A stretch of 64,000 bases of DNA. Origin: Nemophila menziesii (taxonomy: Eukaryota > Streptophyta > Magnoliopsida > Boraginales > Hydrophyllaceae). Numbering within the stretch: position 1 is the stretch's first letter; each line of letters begins with the position of its first letter. The position numbers were made by a program, and so were the translations under genes. The stretch lies in contig JARWIR010000094.1 of NCBI GenBank assembly GCA_029959085.1, forward strand, positions 1,488,001 through 1,552,000, in the 5' to 3' direction. Of the stretch, positions 9,272 through 22,649 are shown piece after piece. A model generated the notes under the pieces. That model searched no databases. It was not told the DNA's origin and saw only the letters and a list, made by a program, of their open reading frames with translations.

Positions 9272-10239
9272 TATTAATATTATATGAATTATTTGAATTA
9301 TTTAAACAGAAAAATAATGAAAAGAATAACAAGTCTTATTATGTGCCACAATTTTTAACACTATTATGGATTTATCAGAGATAAATTAATCATTAGTTAA
9401 GGATGAAATTTCTAGGAGAATAACACATGTTTTATCTCTTGATAAGACATAATGATTTTTATTAATGGACCTATACAAAAAAAAATGTGACACTTAAATT
9501 TTTCTAATCCAGCTTGATTCTGGTTGGGTAAGTTGATATTAAGTTTACTCAAACTTGGTCAGCTTTTGATATTTTATTAAAACTTAATAATTTAAAAAGA
9601 AAAACTCAACGATCGTTATAAAAATAAAAAGATTAACAACTCAAAATGTAAATTACAATTACAATTTTGCATTGTAAAAATTAATCGAAATATATTACAA
9701 TCTTAAGTAATTTATAAAATTTACAAAACATACAATCTTCAAATGTTGATCTTTAAATATAATCGACAAGTTAAAAAAAGTATTTTTTTAATCATTCTTT
9801 TTAATTTAATTTTTCTCTTTTCTAACACAATAATCATCTCATCCATTGTTCTCATTGTCTTTGTATTTTCACATTGCTTCGTTTTTCCACATCGATTTGT
9901 CGTTATTTTTTTTCTTTTTTTGATCACTTACCTTTTTAGGTTTTTTTTAATTTAATAATCAGATTCTTCGTTAGCACATTAATAAAGGGTTCAAATCTTG
10001 TCAACTACTAGTAGCCAATCTCTCATTCATTAGTTACTTTACTCATTCTCTCTCTCTCTCTTGAAAAGTGTTGAGACTTTTCATAATCCAATGTAATAAA
10101 TTTTAAAAGTTCTTATTAATTGCTCATTTTCTATTTTTTTATCTGTATTGTATATTCGTTGTATAATTTTAAGGTTTTTTCTATTTAGTATATTTCATTT
10201 ATTTTCTAATCGTGCCTTGGGTCGTTCTCGGCTTGCTTG
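9272..10239. other. AT-rich, pyrimidine-rich filler with short (TC)n
   Basis: No gene recognised. A T-rich tract at 9743-9955 gives a spurious hydrophobic reading frame. A TCTCTCTCTCTC microsatellite lies near 10050. Equivalent stretches are 20280-21250, 46567-47510 and 57642-58590. Confidence 0.55.
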
Positions 10240-11625
10240 TGAAAACTCCTCTTAAAGGAAAGAAAGGGACTATTGTAACTCAATTAGAAAAAGTGGATGA
10301 GTATGTAATTAGAAGTTAAACTTCAACATCTCATGTGATTAAGAGTTTCTTTGTGGTTGACAAGGCATTTCATATGTTGTGTGAAAGGAAAATGGGCTCC
10401 AAAACTTTTGGGTTTGTCTCAAGTGAGGAAGATATGTATCTTTGTGCAATATTCTTGTCATGTGTGATATTTTGGATAATTCAGGGAATAAGGTGAGTGA
10501 ACTAAACCTCTGTGATGTGGTTTTTGAAAATTTGTAGAAGGTTATTCTAATGCTTTTTCCTGATTTTCATGTTGGTATTTCTCATGCTTCCCATGATTTA
10601 TCCTAATATTACGGAAATCAAGGATAGTAACTTCAGTTTTGGGACATTGGAGGCTAGTTATGGCTTACCTTTACTAATTAAAAGTGTTTTCGAGATGGGG
10701 TTTAATACTTTGTCTAGACTTTTGAGATGGAGAGTTATTCTATGAAGGGGAAGTTTAATGGAAAAATTTGTTTTCAGAAAATTATGAAGAAGGTATTAAG
10801 CTTAAATATTTTGTCCTCCTCGGATTAAGACTGAAAAGATATTGGTGAATCTTCTTAAAGAATATTGAAAAGGTATTTAATATTTGGAAAGATTGTTTGA
10901 TAGGACAATTTTTAGTAAGTCTCCTGATCTCTACATGGAAAAGAGCATGACTCGTATTCCCTAGAAATGTATTGGAACACATATTATCAAATATAATATA
11001 AATATGAAATTGTTCAACTTTTAAAGTGAAGAAACTTATAACAAGATACTTGAGCAGGTGTGGAATGTTGGAAGCAAAATAATGTTGTTAAGAAAGAGGG
11101 GTCATGGTATGATGCTTGAAAAGATAGATACTAAGAGGTTCCATACTAAAGAAGATTTCACTACAATTGTAGATAAAGGATGTAGTTTTATATGTGAGTA
11201 GTGCAATTCGTGTTGTTGATCAAATGGACGCAGTTATTGTTACTAGACTAAGATTGACCCAGTATAGATTGTGTATTAAAAATTAGATCTCTAAAAACTT
11301 AATGCGTAAAATGTATGGTTATATTAATGAAGAAACGTGTCATGATGTTGAAGTGATTTATGTGTGGTATTGCCTACTAAGTGTAGGTTTGTAAGGAAGC
11401 AATAATAACATTGCGGATTGCACTAAGAAAAAGAAAAACATGGAGGTAAATGTTTAAGCACCATGATAAACGATAGTTTCTACATTAAATGTAAGGGAGG
11501 TCAATAGGGCCTTCAAGTAACATAAAGTTTCTAAATTCATTTAAACTAGATGTTGTGCGTCTCCTAGAAACTAAAATGGCAAAATCTAAATATGATGAAT
11601 TTTATAAACATTTCATTGGTTGAGA
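10240..11625 (+). pseudogene. Old LINE relic across the A/B junction
   Basis: The clear part starts near 10777 (NYEEGIKLKYF), continues to WKDCLIGQFL at about 10885 (compare WENCLIGQFL in the young LINE ORF1), then the DUF4283-like core (KILEQVWNVGSK, about 11047 on). A decayed zinc knuckle (about 11375-11425) and an endonuclease start ending near 11625 (LDVVRLLETKM) follow. Upstream, 10240-10776 has coding-like but unrecognised stretches (VKTPLKGKKG…, CDILDNSGNKVSEL). Stops and frameshifts throughout. The downstream endonuclease and reverse transcriptase are missing. Confidence 0.7.
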
Positions 11626-13319
11626 ATGATGAAATTATTAATTCTTGCATTTCAAAATTGACACTAAGAAAAAAAACATTTGGAACACTTGTTTAAGCAT
11701 TGGGTGAACTGTTATTGAACACTAAGTGGTACATCAAACATCGAGCACATTATTATACCATTGAAAAAAATATTTAGCACAAGATTTCAAAAGTTAACAC
11801 TGAAAAATAACGAAACATATCATTTTTATTAATACACTACCCAATATACACTGAGAGCTTTGACTTTGACACACGGGTTAAAAATATTATAATAAAAAAA
11901 GCTTTCTATATTATTGATAAGACTGAAATAGTTACCGGGTCCCTCATTAGAGGCCAACCTAGTTCCTGTACCAAACATTTCTTGAAATCACGAATGTTCA
12001 GTACTATTCCTTCGATCAAGCTCCTCGAGCATAAAATATGGATCTGTTATATTAACATTCGAGATCCATTTCATCTTCCTCTTCCATTTTATCTTCAGCT
12101 GGACATCTTTTAACCGAGGGACTTTGACAGCAATCAAGAAAAAGGAAAAGGGTAAAATGCAATTTTTGTTATGAGAGTGTGATCAAGTAGCCAAGGTAAA
12201 ATATAACATAGTTCATCTTTGTTTAAAAAGCTTCAGATTTGACACAATTAACGGAAAAACTATGATCTTTGATGTAATCTTTAAGTAAATAAATGAAAAT
12301 TTAAAAGGAAGAATCCTAGAACATTTTTTCTTCTGATTCAATGTACTTTGACAAGTATAGGATCAATGGTTTTAATAAAAAGAAAAGGTTATTATGTGTT
12401 ATATATTGACCTATAATGTATTCAGGTTTTAACCAGTAAGGGTTAAAAGTCTGAAAGTTAAATTAGGTTAACATAAATATTGAAATACAATAGCTAAATT
12501 GTATAAATAAGTAACTCAATGCATGCTAAAAATCAACAATAAATTTATATTCCAAATAAGGCTTATAGATTTCTACTATGAAGACCTAGAGTATTTTATT
12601 CCCTCACTGTTTTTTTCCAAATACATTTTTTTCCGACAAATTCACATTGAATAACATTCTCAGCTTTGACTTATTTTTACCAAGTTAAAATAGAGAAAAT
12701 TATCCCAGAAAAGAAAGTTTCCAATAAGCGGGTTCTATTCTAAGAGTAAGCTTGTAAAAAATTAGGCATAAAAAACAGCACTTTAAGAATCATGAGGATA
12801 ACTGTTCAATCAATGAAAAATCAACCACAAACATCAGTGGGTCTAGCAACAAATAAAGAAGTCTCATGTAACAAGATTGATTTTTCTACAGTTACAAAAT
12901 TAACCATTAATTCGATGTTCTTTGTTTAGGTTTTCGTAAAAGTTATTTGGAAACTGTTAGGTAAATTAAAAATTAAAGGTAGAGCATGATATATTATAAA
13001 GTTAGGTTTGGGTTTTATAATTTCTTAGAATCTTGATTGTAATGTTTTAGAATTTAATGTTTGTTTCATGGATTAAGTTTAAGTGGTGTATGTTTAAGCT
13101 AACATGCATTTATTTCCTACAAGTTGTTTTGTAATTAAATTATTTTATCTTTAGATAAAAAATGTCTAAATCTCTTCAAAATATTACTTATTTTCTAATA
13201 AGATTACCTAGTTAGTTGAGAAAATTTTGTTAGAAAGCAAAAGGTGAGTGGGACATAGCCCCGAATAGGGCTGCACATTAAAACCACAAAACCTCACTAA
13301 ATCGATCCAACACTTATTT

Positions 13320-13465
13320 TGTAGTGGGCCTAATTTTTTTTATGGTTTTGGTTTTTGGCCCATATTTTTTTATATAACCCTAGCTATAAAACAGTGGGAC
13401 TTATCTCCTCGTCCTACAAATTTATCTCCATCCTTCAATGTGTTCTCTTGAGAAACCCTAAAGAA
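13320..13465 (+). promoter_or_regulatory. Housekeeping-type promoter relic (copy B)
   Basis: Same layout as copy A: TGGGCC at about 13325, GGCCCA, TATATAACCCTAGC, CTATAAAAC, and AAACCCTAA at 13453-13461. The leader has the same deletion of about 37 bp as copy A. Confidence 0.5.
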
Positions 13466-14797
13466 AATTATTTAATCTAATCAAATTTGTGTCATATCTA
13501 TCTCGTTATCCCTCTAAATCTAAATCTGCTACCTTGATACTTTCCTCTGCCGATTGGCACTGTTCTTATGGTAGTTCTGATGATTTTTATCAACATTTCC
13601 AGCAAGGTGTTTTCTCTTTTTTATTATTTTATGTTCTAGATTATTTATTTTAGTTTCATTTATTTGGATCTATTAATTTTTTGTTGTATAATTTTTATTA
13701 ATTTAGGGTTTTAATATTTTTATTTTTGTATAAATCCATCAGTTAAACAGCGTGGTACAGTTCATTTTGGGTAATATTCTTTTTTCTAAACTCATAATTA
13801 ATTGAGTTTTTGTTATTTGTATATTTATGTATTATAATGCTTGTCTGTTGTGATGTTTCTTTTTCTTTCTTTATTGTTTATGGATAAATGCATGTCTTTA
13901 TTGGTTGAAATAAAAAACTGCTTGTATTGAATTAGTACAAAATTTAAAAAATAATTTTGGTTAAAATATTCATGTAGAAACATTAGATGAGGTTGTTGGT
14001 ACTTACCTCTGTATCATCAAGAGTTGTTTATTGTTGTTTAGGTTAATTACTTGCTTTGAATACTTAGATCCTTATAGTATCTTTTATTTAATATGTTGTT
14101 ACATCTGTTTAATTATTATACAAAATAATTTTTAAGCAAAAAGTTAACAGATGAAGGATTATGGTAATTGTACTTTTACCTTTAATCATTATTCATTTGA
14201 TTATTTAGTAATAGCGTTATGTTTTAGATTATAAAGAAGTCTAAAGATGTAAGAAATGGCAAAGATATTAATGAGCCATAAAATTATGAAATTTTAGTTC
14301 CTTCATAACTCAGTGGTTTAGAAGAATGAAAGCGTAGACTAGAATTAAATATTTGGAATATTGTTAGATTTAAAATTAAATTTTCTACAGAAATTTGCAC
14401 CATTGGTCTATGTGTTATGCAAATTAATAAAATATACCCGTCGTTTAAAATGTATGTGTTATGTAAATTAATCAAATATATCGTCTTTCAAAATGTAGCA
14501 ATTATATAGTGGTATTTTTGCAACGATAATACAACTCTTTGAAATACATGGTTTTTTATTCTTGGATAATAACATATTTTTATTAAAAATTAGCTAAGGT
14601 AACCTTGTACTACTTTAAAGCTTCCGATTTTTAATACTTAGTTGATTTTTCATTACAATTTGCGAGTCTATATTATTATCTAACTTGAAGTTTATCTTGA
14701 CTTATAATGTCATTAATTAAAGAAATAGTTAATATAACAATCTATAATTCAATTTTCGTTTAATATAGGTACCTTGAGTGTAATATTTACTAATATA

Positions 14798-15416
14798 AAC
14801 TTCAAGTCAGCAAAGGCTGTCTCGAATGTATATTCTGAAGGCAGCTCCATTAATAAATCTGTATGTGGGGTAAGATCCATATATTCTGTCATAGCAAATT
14901 ATGAACACACTGAGTATTAGTATAATGCACACATTTGTTAAATAAATAATAATGATTTAGAATGTATATAAATGTACAAACTTCGAATGTAATAGATTCT
15001 TTAAATCCATCCTATTACAAACCAAAATACAGAATAAGAATTTAGACCTTTTTCATAATGTAAACTACTAAAGGACAATAGTTTTAATGAAAAAAACATT
15101 TTCAAACCTTGAGCAAGTGCCTATTACACTTCTGCTTGAATATTATGAGATCCAATTTGTGCAAAATCTCTGTGTTATGTAAATCATCAACAAAATGTAA
15201 ATCATCGCTGCTCCAGTTCACTAGTATTTGGTTTTTTAGAATCTGAATCTCTCATGTATTCTTATTTTACCACATCAACAAACTCATTCAATAAAATTTC
15301 ATTGCGAGTTTTATTTATTTTTACTTCCACACTGTTACCATTCGGCAAAAGTACAAAGAAATTGAAAATCTTTTCTAATTCCTAACACGATATCTTCTTG
15401 ACATTAGGCACAAGTG
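14798..15416 (-). pseudogene. GMI1-like fragment, left arm (copy B)
   Basis: Minus-strand exon a reads FNFFVLLPNGNSVEV with NEILLNEFVDVVK, then an in-frame stop; exon c follows (LTPHTDLLMELP). It differs from the A, D and E left arms by a Phe where they have FNFR, and its sequence is closest to the C' left arm. The donor after exon c is lost as in A. Confidence 0.75.
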
Positions 15417-15476
15417 TTGGTCTTTTCCTAAATCCTTGAGAATAAGAATACCCGCACTTGAGGGTAAGAGAGACCT

Positions 15477-16106
15477 GCACTTGTGCCCAATATCAAGAAG
15501 ATATCATGTTATGAATTAGAAAAGATCTTCAATTTTTGTGTACTTTTGCCTAATGGTGAGAGTGTGGAAGTACAAATAAATGAAACTCGCAATGAAATTC
15601 TATTGAATGAGTTTGTTGATGTGGTAAAACAAGAATATATGAGAGATTCAGAGTCTAAGAAAATCCAAAGACCAGTGAACTACTGGAGCAGCGATGATTT
15701 ACATTTTGTTGAGGATTTTTATAACACAAAGATTGGAACAAAATGGATCTCAGGATATTTAAGGAGAAGCGTAATAGGCTCTTGCCCAATGTTTGACAAT
15801 GTTCTTGTCATGAAAATTAATGTCATTTAGTAGTTTACATTATGAAAAAAATTCTAAGTTCTTGTTCTGTGTTTTGGTTTGTAACAGGACGAATTGAAGG
15901 AATCTAGTACATTCGACGTTTGTATATTTACATACATTCTAAATTATTATTATTTCTTTAACAAATGTGTGCATTATACTAATAGTAATACTCAGTGTGT
16001 TCTTAATTTGTAGTGCCAGAATATGTGGGATCTTACCCCACATACAGATTTATTAATGGAGTTGCCTTCAGAATATACATTTGAGACAACCCTTGTTGAC
16101 TTGATA
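15477..16106 (+). pseudogene. GMI1-like fragment, right arm (copy B)
   Basis: Exon a (15483 on) reads KISCYELEKIFNFCVLLPNG, then VEVQINETRNEILLNEFVD and YWSSDDLHFVEDF. It is the longest uninterrupted exon-a reading in the window together with C'. Exon b (about 15889-15917) follows a good AACAG acceptor and reads DELKESSTFD. Exon c (16020-16106) reads NMWDLTPHTDLLMELPSEYT and ends at a GTAAGT donor. The N-box exon is missing. Confidence 0.8.
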
Positions 16107-17167
16107 GTAAGTTTATATAATTCATTTAACAAATCCAATTTAGTGATTTGGAAGAGGTCAAAGGCTCCAACCCCATTTTTGGAGCTAGTGTTGTCACTTC
16201 AAATCTTTGTAATATGATAAGACAATTCCCAAAATTGTAAATATGTTTTCCACCATGGTAAAGAAAGATAATATATTAATACAAGAAAAATAAATATAGC
16301 GGTAAAACCTTTTTTTAAAGTTTTTGTATGCATTACCTTGTGGATATTTCAAAACTAGATATGAGTACAACCTGCAATATATAAGAAGTTATTTAAGATC
16401 AATTATGTTGATTATATAATCATGACATACTCTTTAAATAGGATTAAATGCATAACATGGTAATTTCATACTTGTAAGGAGATTTATGCTCTCATATCAA
16501 ATAATTTTATATGAAAAATTTATTGAATTATACCACATAACAAAACTAACCATTTATAATTGAGAATACTTATCTCTAAAAAAATTGCTTAATGTCTTTA
16601 TGATAGAAATATTTATTATGATGAATATATTTTAGAAAAATGATAAAAAATATATAATATAATTTTATTATAGTAAATATTTATTAAACATATATTTTTA
16701 TATGAAATCAACTCATTTAGGAAAAAAATCAATTAACGTAAAGGTTAGTAATATAATTCTGCAAACAAAATGAACTTGGAAATAAAAGAAAAATAATGGG
16801 ACACCTATATCTCACTTTACAAATAAAAGGAACCTAACTATTTTTCTATTATAAAAATATGGATATTTAGGCTTTATTCATCATTAATTCACTCGAAACG
16901 GTAAAAATAAGTATTTCAGCAATAATGAATAAAAACTAGTCTATAGTAGATCAATAACATGTTACGCACAACCCATATAAAAATTGGGTTATATAAATGA
17001 TCTAAGTAAATTGTAGAAGGATTGAAGATTAAAACATACTTATTGTTAAAAGACGGAGAGCTAGATGACTCAAGATTATACATACCCGTTGATCTTTTAA
17101 AATTTTGTAGAATGCTTTAAGTGAAAATTGGTTTCCAAAAAATATAGGATGTAGGGTGAATAAGGTT

Positions 17168-17205
17168 AGGGTGGAAGAGGGAGAGGGGAGAGAGGAGTAT
17201 ATAAG
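17168..17205 (-). promoter_or_regulatory. Promoter-like TATA plus pyrimidine patch, minus strand (copy B)
   Basis: Identical layout to 6125-6165: TTATATAC at 17198-17204 on the minus strand followed by a CT-rich patch. The exon-like segment downstream is shortened in this copy. Confidence 0.33.
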
Positions 17206-17609
17206 AAGAGGAGTAAATAGTGTTGTATGTGTTATTTTAGAGCAAAAATTGTCATAACATGGTTTTTTTGCTATCTTTATCTTTTTAGCATACTATATTT
17301 TAAATATTTATCAATATAGCCACCAAAAGATTGAATTTATTTTCCAAGACCGCATTTTTCTTGAATTTTTTTTAAATTTTAATGTCGAATGAGACAAATT
17401 GAATACGTATAGATCCGACTTTTAATATAATTAAATAAGTATATATATTATATATAAAAGAAACATATGCCTTTTTCCGATTCAATAGTATTTATGAGTT
17501 TGTCCAAAAAAGAATATTTAAAATTAGAATTCATTTAAAATAGTAAATTATTAAAAAATCATTTAGTATTCTTAGAAATTGAGGTTATACCTTATTAAAT
17601 GACATTATG

Positions 17610-17840
17610 TGCCCGTTTAGAAGTGTTTTTCTAGAAAAACACTTAAAAATATATTTAAAACTTTTAAAGTGTTTTAAACCCGGAAAAACACTTTTATATG
17701 AAACACTAAATATGTGCTTCTTAAAAAAAACATTTAAAGTGATTTTAGATGTCAAACTTATATTAAATTATTTTTTTATATTTTATTTTTTATTCAAAAA
17801 GCACTTTTTTCTTTTAGAATAAGCACTTCCAAACAGGTCT
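17610..17840. mobile_element. MITE-like element (copy B)
   Basis: Left end GCCCGTTTAGAAGTG and complement of right end GACCTGTTTGGAAGTG form 15-bp imperfect inverted termini. The interior hairpin AGTGTTTTTCTAGAAAAACACT is intact. The reading frame at 17607-17822 is a by-product of the AT-rich hairpins. Confidence 0.55.
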
Positions 17841-18807
17841 AATATCGTATTAAATATTTTAAAAATAAAAATATATTATTTATAAACTAAATCTTCCCAT
17901 TTCCAAAAGGGTGGGCGCGGTAAGAGTATTAAAGAAAAGTCCCAAACAATAGTTTAATTACATAAAATTGAGAATTTTATTTTTCATATATGTTTAGAGT
18001 AAAAAGTTGTCTACAAAAATTTACAGCCCAATATATTTATTTTTGAAAATATTATACTTGTTAGATTTGTATTAACCATAATTTTTATGTTAATTTCGAG
18101 TCATTCGAAAGATGGATTATTTTGAGTTATTCTTATGGACCTTCCCCAAGTGTTTCTAAATCTTCACTTGGGCATTCGATGTTTAATAAGAAAATTATTT
18201 AAAAAACTTATTTTATATGTATGAATATTTTTCATTTGTATAATTAAATATATATTGTCATTAATTAAAAAAATAGTTAATATCAAGACTTATAATTAAT
18301 TTTTTGTTTAATATAGGGACCTTGAGTGTAATATTTCATAATATAAAGACATATAGTGCATTTAAGTCCAAAAACCGTTTTGGGGCCAATGTCCCAACCC
18401 ACGTTTCCATATTTCATTAGAGTATTGGATTACCGACCAAAAAATAGAACATGAAATATGTTAATTTGTCCCATAATCTTTGTGAAAATTAGATCCTATA
18501 ATACCTTTATATAATGTAACAGAGTATTGTGTTTTCCTTTTTAATCATTAATCTCATTTGACTAAATCAATTTTTCGTAATTATAGTGTGTATTATGGTG
18601 TTTAATAAAATATAATTGAAGTGGACGATTAAGAAGAAAAATAATCAGGGTAATTATAGATTATTTTATATTTATACTTGTAAAACTATAATAACATTAT
18701 TATATATATGCAAAATCGGCATAATTCTTAACTAATGGTGTACAAATTGATAGTGAAAAATATAGTTATGACATCAAAAAAAAATTCCCATATGCAAAGA
18801 GATTGTA

Positions 18808-19459
18808 AGGGCGGATCCCTTCAACTCCCAAGGGGCTTAAGCCCCCTGTCCCCCTTGAACCCGTAAATTTAAGAATACATCAATGCAATTTTGTCCTGAA
18901 AAATAATTTAAACCCCTCTGAGAACACGCATAAGTTATTATGTCTTAATAGTATAGAAACTTTTCATTTTAGCATTAAAATTGAGGTTAGGTGTTCAAAT
19001 CTTAGCATTGCTTTATCTTTTTTACAAATAAAGATATATGTTATAAATTTGTCAATTTTTATAAAACCTATTTTGATTTTGATGATAGTATTACTTAGTA
19101 ATTTATTATTTATATTACTCAAATAAAATTAGTGTTTAATTTTTACAAATGATTAATTTTTCATCTTTATAAATTAAAATATAACAAATGGTATATTAAT
19201 AATTTAATATAAGGCTACTAATACCATATACATCAAGTGTATATAATGGTGCTGGTTTACATATTTTTGGGGTAACTAGGAACGGATAAACTCATCAATT
19301 AAAGAAAAGAAAAACGTCAAGACGTTGGATTCTCATAGTTGCATTGCTAGTTATATGTTTATGTGTCATATTTTTACCTTAAAAAATCTCTAGAAGCATT
19401 GACTCCTGACTCCCGTATATTTTAAGCCCCCTCTCAATTTAGTTTATGGATCCGCCTCT
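18808..19459. mobile_element. Non-autonomous hAT/Tip100-like element (copy B)
   Basis: Same termini as 7829-8470. This copy retains CCCTTGAACCCGTAAATTT after the CCCCCTGTCCCCC block, which copy A has shortened. Confidence 0.5.
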
Positions 19460-19468
19460 GATCCCCAG

Positions 19469-19783
19469 ATACAACTCTTAACATGCATATCGATAAATGT
19501 TATCTTAGTAAATTTGCTGGGACAACACAAATAGTGGCACGTAAGCTACAGACTAATCAACCAAACCCGGCCTTGTACATTAGAGGAGCTGGATACAGTG
19601 AGGGGAACAACTTTTCCATCAAGCTCGGGAACAACTTTTCCATCACGCTCAGGTATACCTGCAAGTCAATAGATTGATCCCCAAGGTGACATCGATAGGA
19701 AAGGGAAGAGACATGTGGCGGAAGAACCCAAAAGTAGCTATTCTAGTAAAGGAAGGAAACTACCAACTGGACGTAGACACCAG
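19469..19783 (+). pseudogene. Exon-like ORF of unknown origin (copy B)
   Basis: As at 8480-8775, with the fuller 3' part (SSKGRKLPTGRRHQ before the GTATAAT donor). Substitutions relative to A are scattered. No family recognised. Confidence 0.4.
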
Positions 19784-19939
19784 GTATAATATTTTTCTCC
19801 TTTATTGATTAATAGATGTCATGATCCTCGTCAAGTATTCATAACTTCCAGTTGGTCCCTGGTTATTTAATTTTATCTTCGTAATTTTTTATTTATATTA
19901 TCGGTTTGTATTTTGTTGTTTATATGATATAATATAGGT

Positions 19940-20279
19940 TACTTTTAAAAATTTATGGACTTATAGTGAGATTAATTTAAAAAATAGGAAACATATTGTT
20001 TAATTTTTGCATAATGGAATTTTTTATTCGGTTTCAATTGGTCTATTTTTTTTAGCATATCTTATTAAGCTTTTAGTTATAGTATTTGTATGAATATTTT
20101 GTTATATATTTGATAAATATTGGGTATATGTATAACATAGGTACTAATAGTGTGATTATATAAAAACAAATTATGGCAATTTTTTCAAAATATAGGGACA
20201 TATAGTGCAATTAAATTAAAATAAAATATACCATTACCCCAATCCCTTATCCCCTATAGAAGTATCTTGATCCATCCCT
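19940..20279. mobile_element. Transposon right end with subterminal repeats (copy B)
   Basis: As at 8920-9271; the terminal block is slightly mutated (GATCCATCCCTT). Confidence 0.38.
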
Positions 20280-21792
20280 TATTAATATTATATGAATTAT
20301 GAGAATTATTTAAACAAAAAAATAATGAAAAGAATAACAAGACTTATTATGTACCACAATTCTTAACACTATAATGGATTTATAAGAGATGAATTAATCA
20401 TTAGTTAAGGATGAAATTTCTAGGAGAATAACACATGTTTTATCTCTTGATAATACATAATGATTTTTATTAATGGACCTATCAAAAAAAATGTGACACT
20501 TAAATTTTTCTAATCCAGTTTGATTCTGGTTGGGTAAGTTGATATAAGGTTACTCAAACTTGGTCAGATTTTGATATTTTATTAAAACTTAATAATTTAA
20601 AATGAAAAACTCAACAATCGTTATAAAAATAAAAAGATTAACAACTCAAAATGTAAAATACAATTACAATTTTGCATTGTAAAAATTAATCGAAATATAT
20701 TACAATCTTAAGTAATTTATAAAATTTACAAAACATACAATCTTCAAATGTTGATCTTTAAATATAATCGACAAGTTAAAAAAGGTATTTTTTAATCATT
20801 CTTTTTAATTTCATTTTTCTCTTTTCTAACACAATAATCATCTCATCCATTGTTCTCATTGTCTTTATTTTTCCACATTTCTTCCTTTTTCCACATCGAT
20901 TCGTCGTTATTTTCTTTCTTTTTTTGATCACTTACCTTTTTAGGTTTTTTTTTAATTTAATAATCAGATTCTTCGTTAGCACGTTAATAAAGGGTTCAAA
21001 TCTTGTCAACTACTAGTACCCAATCTCTCATTCTTTAGTTACTTTACTCGTTCTCTCTCTCTCTTGAAAAGTGTTGAGACTTTTCATAATCCAATGTCAT
21101 AAATTTTAAAAGTTCATATTAATTGCTCATTTTCTATTTTTTAATCCATATTTTTTTATCTGTATTGTATATTCGTTGCTAATTTTAAGGTTTTTTCTAT
21201 TTAGTATATTTCATTTATTTTCTAATCGTTCCTTGGGTCTTTCTCGGCTTGCTTATGAAAACTCCTCTTAAAGGAAAGAAAGGGAGTATTGTAATTCAAT
21301 TAGAAAAATTGGATGAGTATGTAATTAGAAGTTAAACTTCAACATCACATGTGATTAAGAGTTTCTTTGTGGTTGACAAGGCATTTCATGTGTTGTGTGA
21401 AAGGAAAATGGGCTCCAAAACTTTTGGGTTTGTCTCAAGTGAGGAATATATGTATCTGAGTGTAATATTCTTGTCATGTGTGATATTTTGGATAATTCAG
21501 GGAATAAGGTGAGTGAACTAAACCTCTGTGATGTGGTTTTTGAAAATTTGTAGAAGGTTAGTCTAATGATTTTTCCTGATTTTAATGTTGGTAATTCTCA
21601 TGCTTCCCATGATTTATCCTAATATTACGGAAATCAAGGATAGTAACTTCAGTTTTGGGACATTGGAGGCTAGTTATGGCTTACCTTTACTAATTAAAAG
21701 TGTTTTTGAGATGGGGTTTAATACTTTGTCTAGACTTTTGAGATGGAGAGTTTTTCTATGAAGGGGAAGTTTAATGGAAAATTTTGTTTTCA

Positions 21793-22649
21793 GAAAATTA
21801 TGAAGAAGGTATTAAGCTTAAATATTTTATCCTCCTCGGATTAAGACTGAAAAGATATTGGTGAATCCTCTTAAAATAATATTGAAAAGGTATTTAATAT
21901 TTGGAAAGATTGTTTGATAGGACAATTTTTAGTAAGTCTCCTGATTTCTACATGGAAAAGAGCATGACTCGTATTCCCTAGAAATGTATTGGAACACATA
22001 TTATCAAATATAATATAAATATGAAATTGTTCCACTTTTAAAGTGGAGGAACTTATAAGAAGATACTTGAGCAGGTGTGGAATGTTGGAAGCAAAATAAT
22101 GTTGTTAAGAAAGAGGGGTCATGGTATGATGCTTGAAAATATAGATACTAAAAGGTTCTATACTAAAGAAGATTTCACTACAATTATAGATAAAGGATGT
22201 AGTTTTATATGTGGGTAGTCCAATTCGTGTTGTTGATCAAATGGACGCAATTGTTGTTACTAGACTATGATTGCCCTAGTATAGATTGTGTATTAAAAAT
22301 TAGATCTCTAAAAACTTAATGCATAAAGTGTATGGTTATATTAATGAAGAAACGTGTCATGATGTTGAAGTGGTTTATGTGTGGTATTGCCTACTAAGTG
22401 TAGGTTTGTAAGGAAGCAATAATAACATTGCGGATTGCACTAAGAAAAAGAAAAACATGGAGGTAAATGTTTAAGCACCATGATAAACGATAGTTTCTAC
22501 ATTAAATGTAAGGGAGGTCAATAGGGCCTTCAAGCAACATGAAGTTTCTAAATTTATTAAATAAATTAAAATAGATGTTGTGCGTCTCCTAGAAACTAAA
22601 ATGGCAAAATCTAAATATGATGAATTTTATAAACATTTTATTGGTTGAG
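21793..22649 (+). pseudogene. Old LINE relic across the B/C junction
   Basis: Same decayed DUF4283, zinc-knuckle and endonuclease-start order as 10777-11625. This copy retains the ATTAAATAAATTAAA stretch that A and B lack. Confidence 0.68.

Larger units (their letters stand above)
1..11027 (+). repeat. Tandem unit copy A (about 11.03 kb)
   Basis: The bases at 1 onward recur at 11028, 22045, 48278 and 59353, and the whole 11-kb interval can be followed colinearly into the next copy with scattered substitutions and small indels. Phase 1 is simply the window start, not a biological boundary. Copy A shares with copy B the loss of about 37 bp in the leader near 2355 and an 8-bp loss near 525. It alone lacks about 31 bp near 1683 that the other copies have. 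It carries one full set of unit features. Confidence 0.97.
11028..22044 (+). repeat. Tandem unit copy B (about 11.02 kb)
   Basis: Colinear with copy A throughout. It shares with A the leader deletion at about 13405 and the 8-bp loss at phase 525. It shares with C' the deletion in the minus-strand exon-like segment (about 16340) and near-identical GMI1-like right-arm sequence. This mosaic indicates exchange between copies. Confidence 0.97.

Noticed and set aside
9743..9955. Hydrophobic 70-codon frame, also at 47035-47229 and 58110-58304
   Set aside because: It comes from a T-rich pyrimidine tract and is broken in copy B. It has no promoter or splice context, so it is not called a membrane protein.
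14284..14475. Minus-strand frame of 63 codons recurring at 25347-25547 and 51576-51767
   Set aside because: Broken in copy A and in E, with no recognisable motif or splice context. Treated as chance openness in a conserved repeat.
17607..17822. 71-codon frame inside the MITE
   Set aside because: Made of AT-rich hairpin sequence; unique to one copy.
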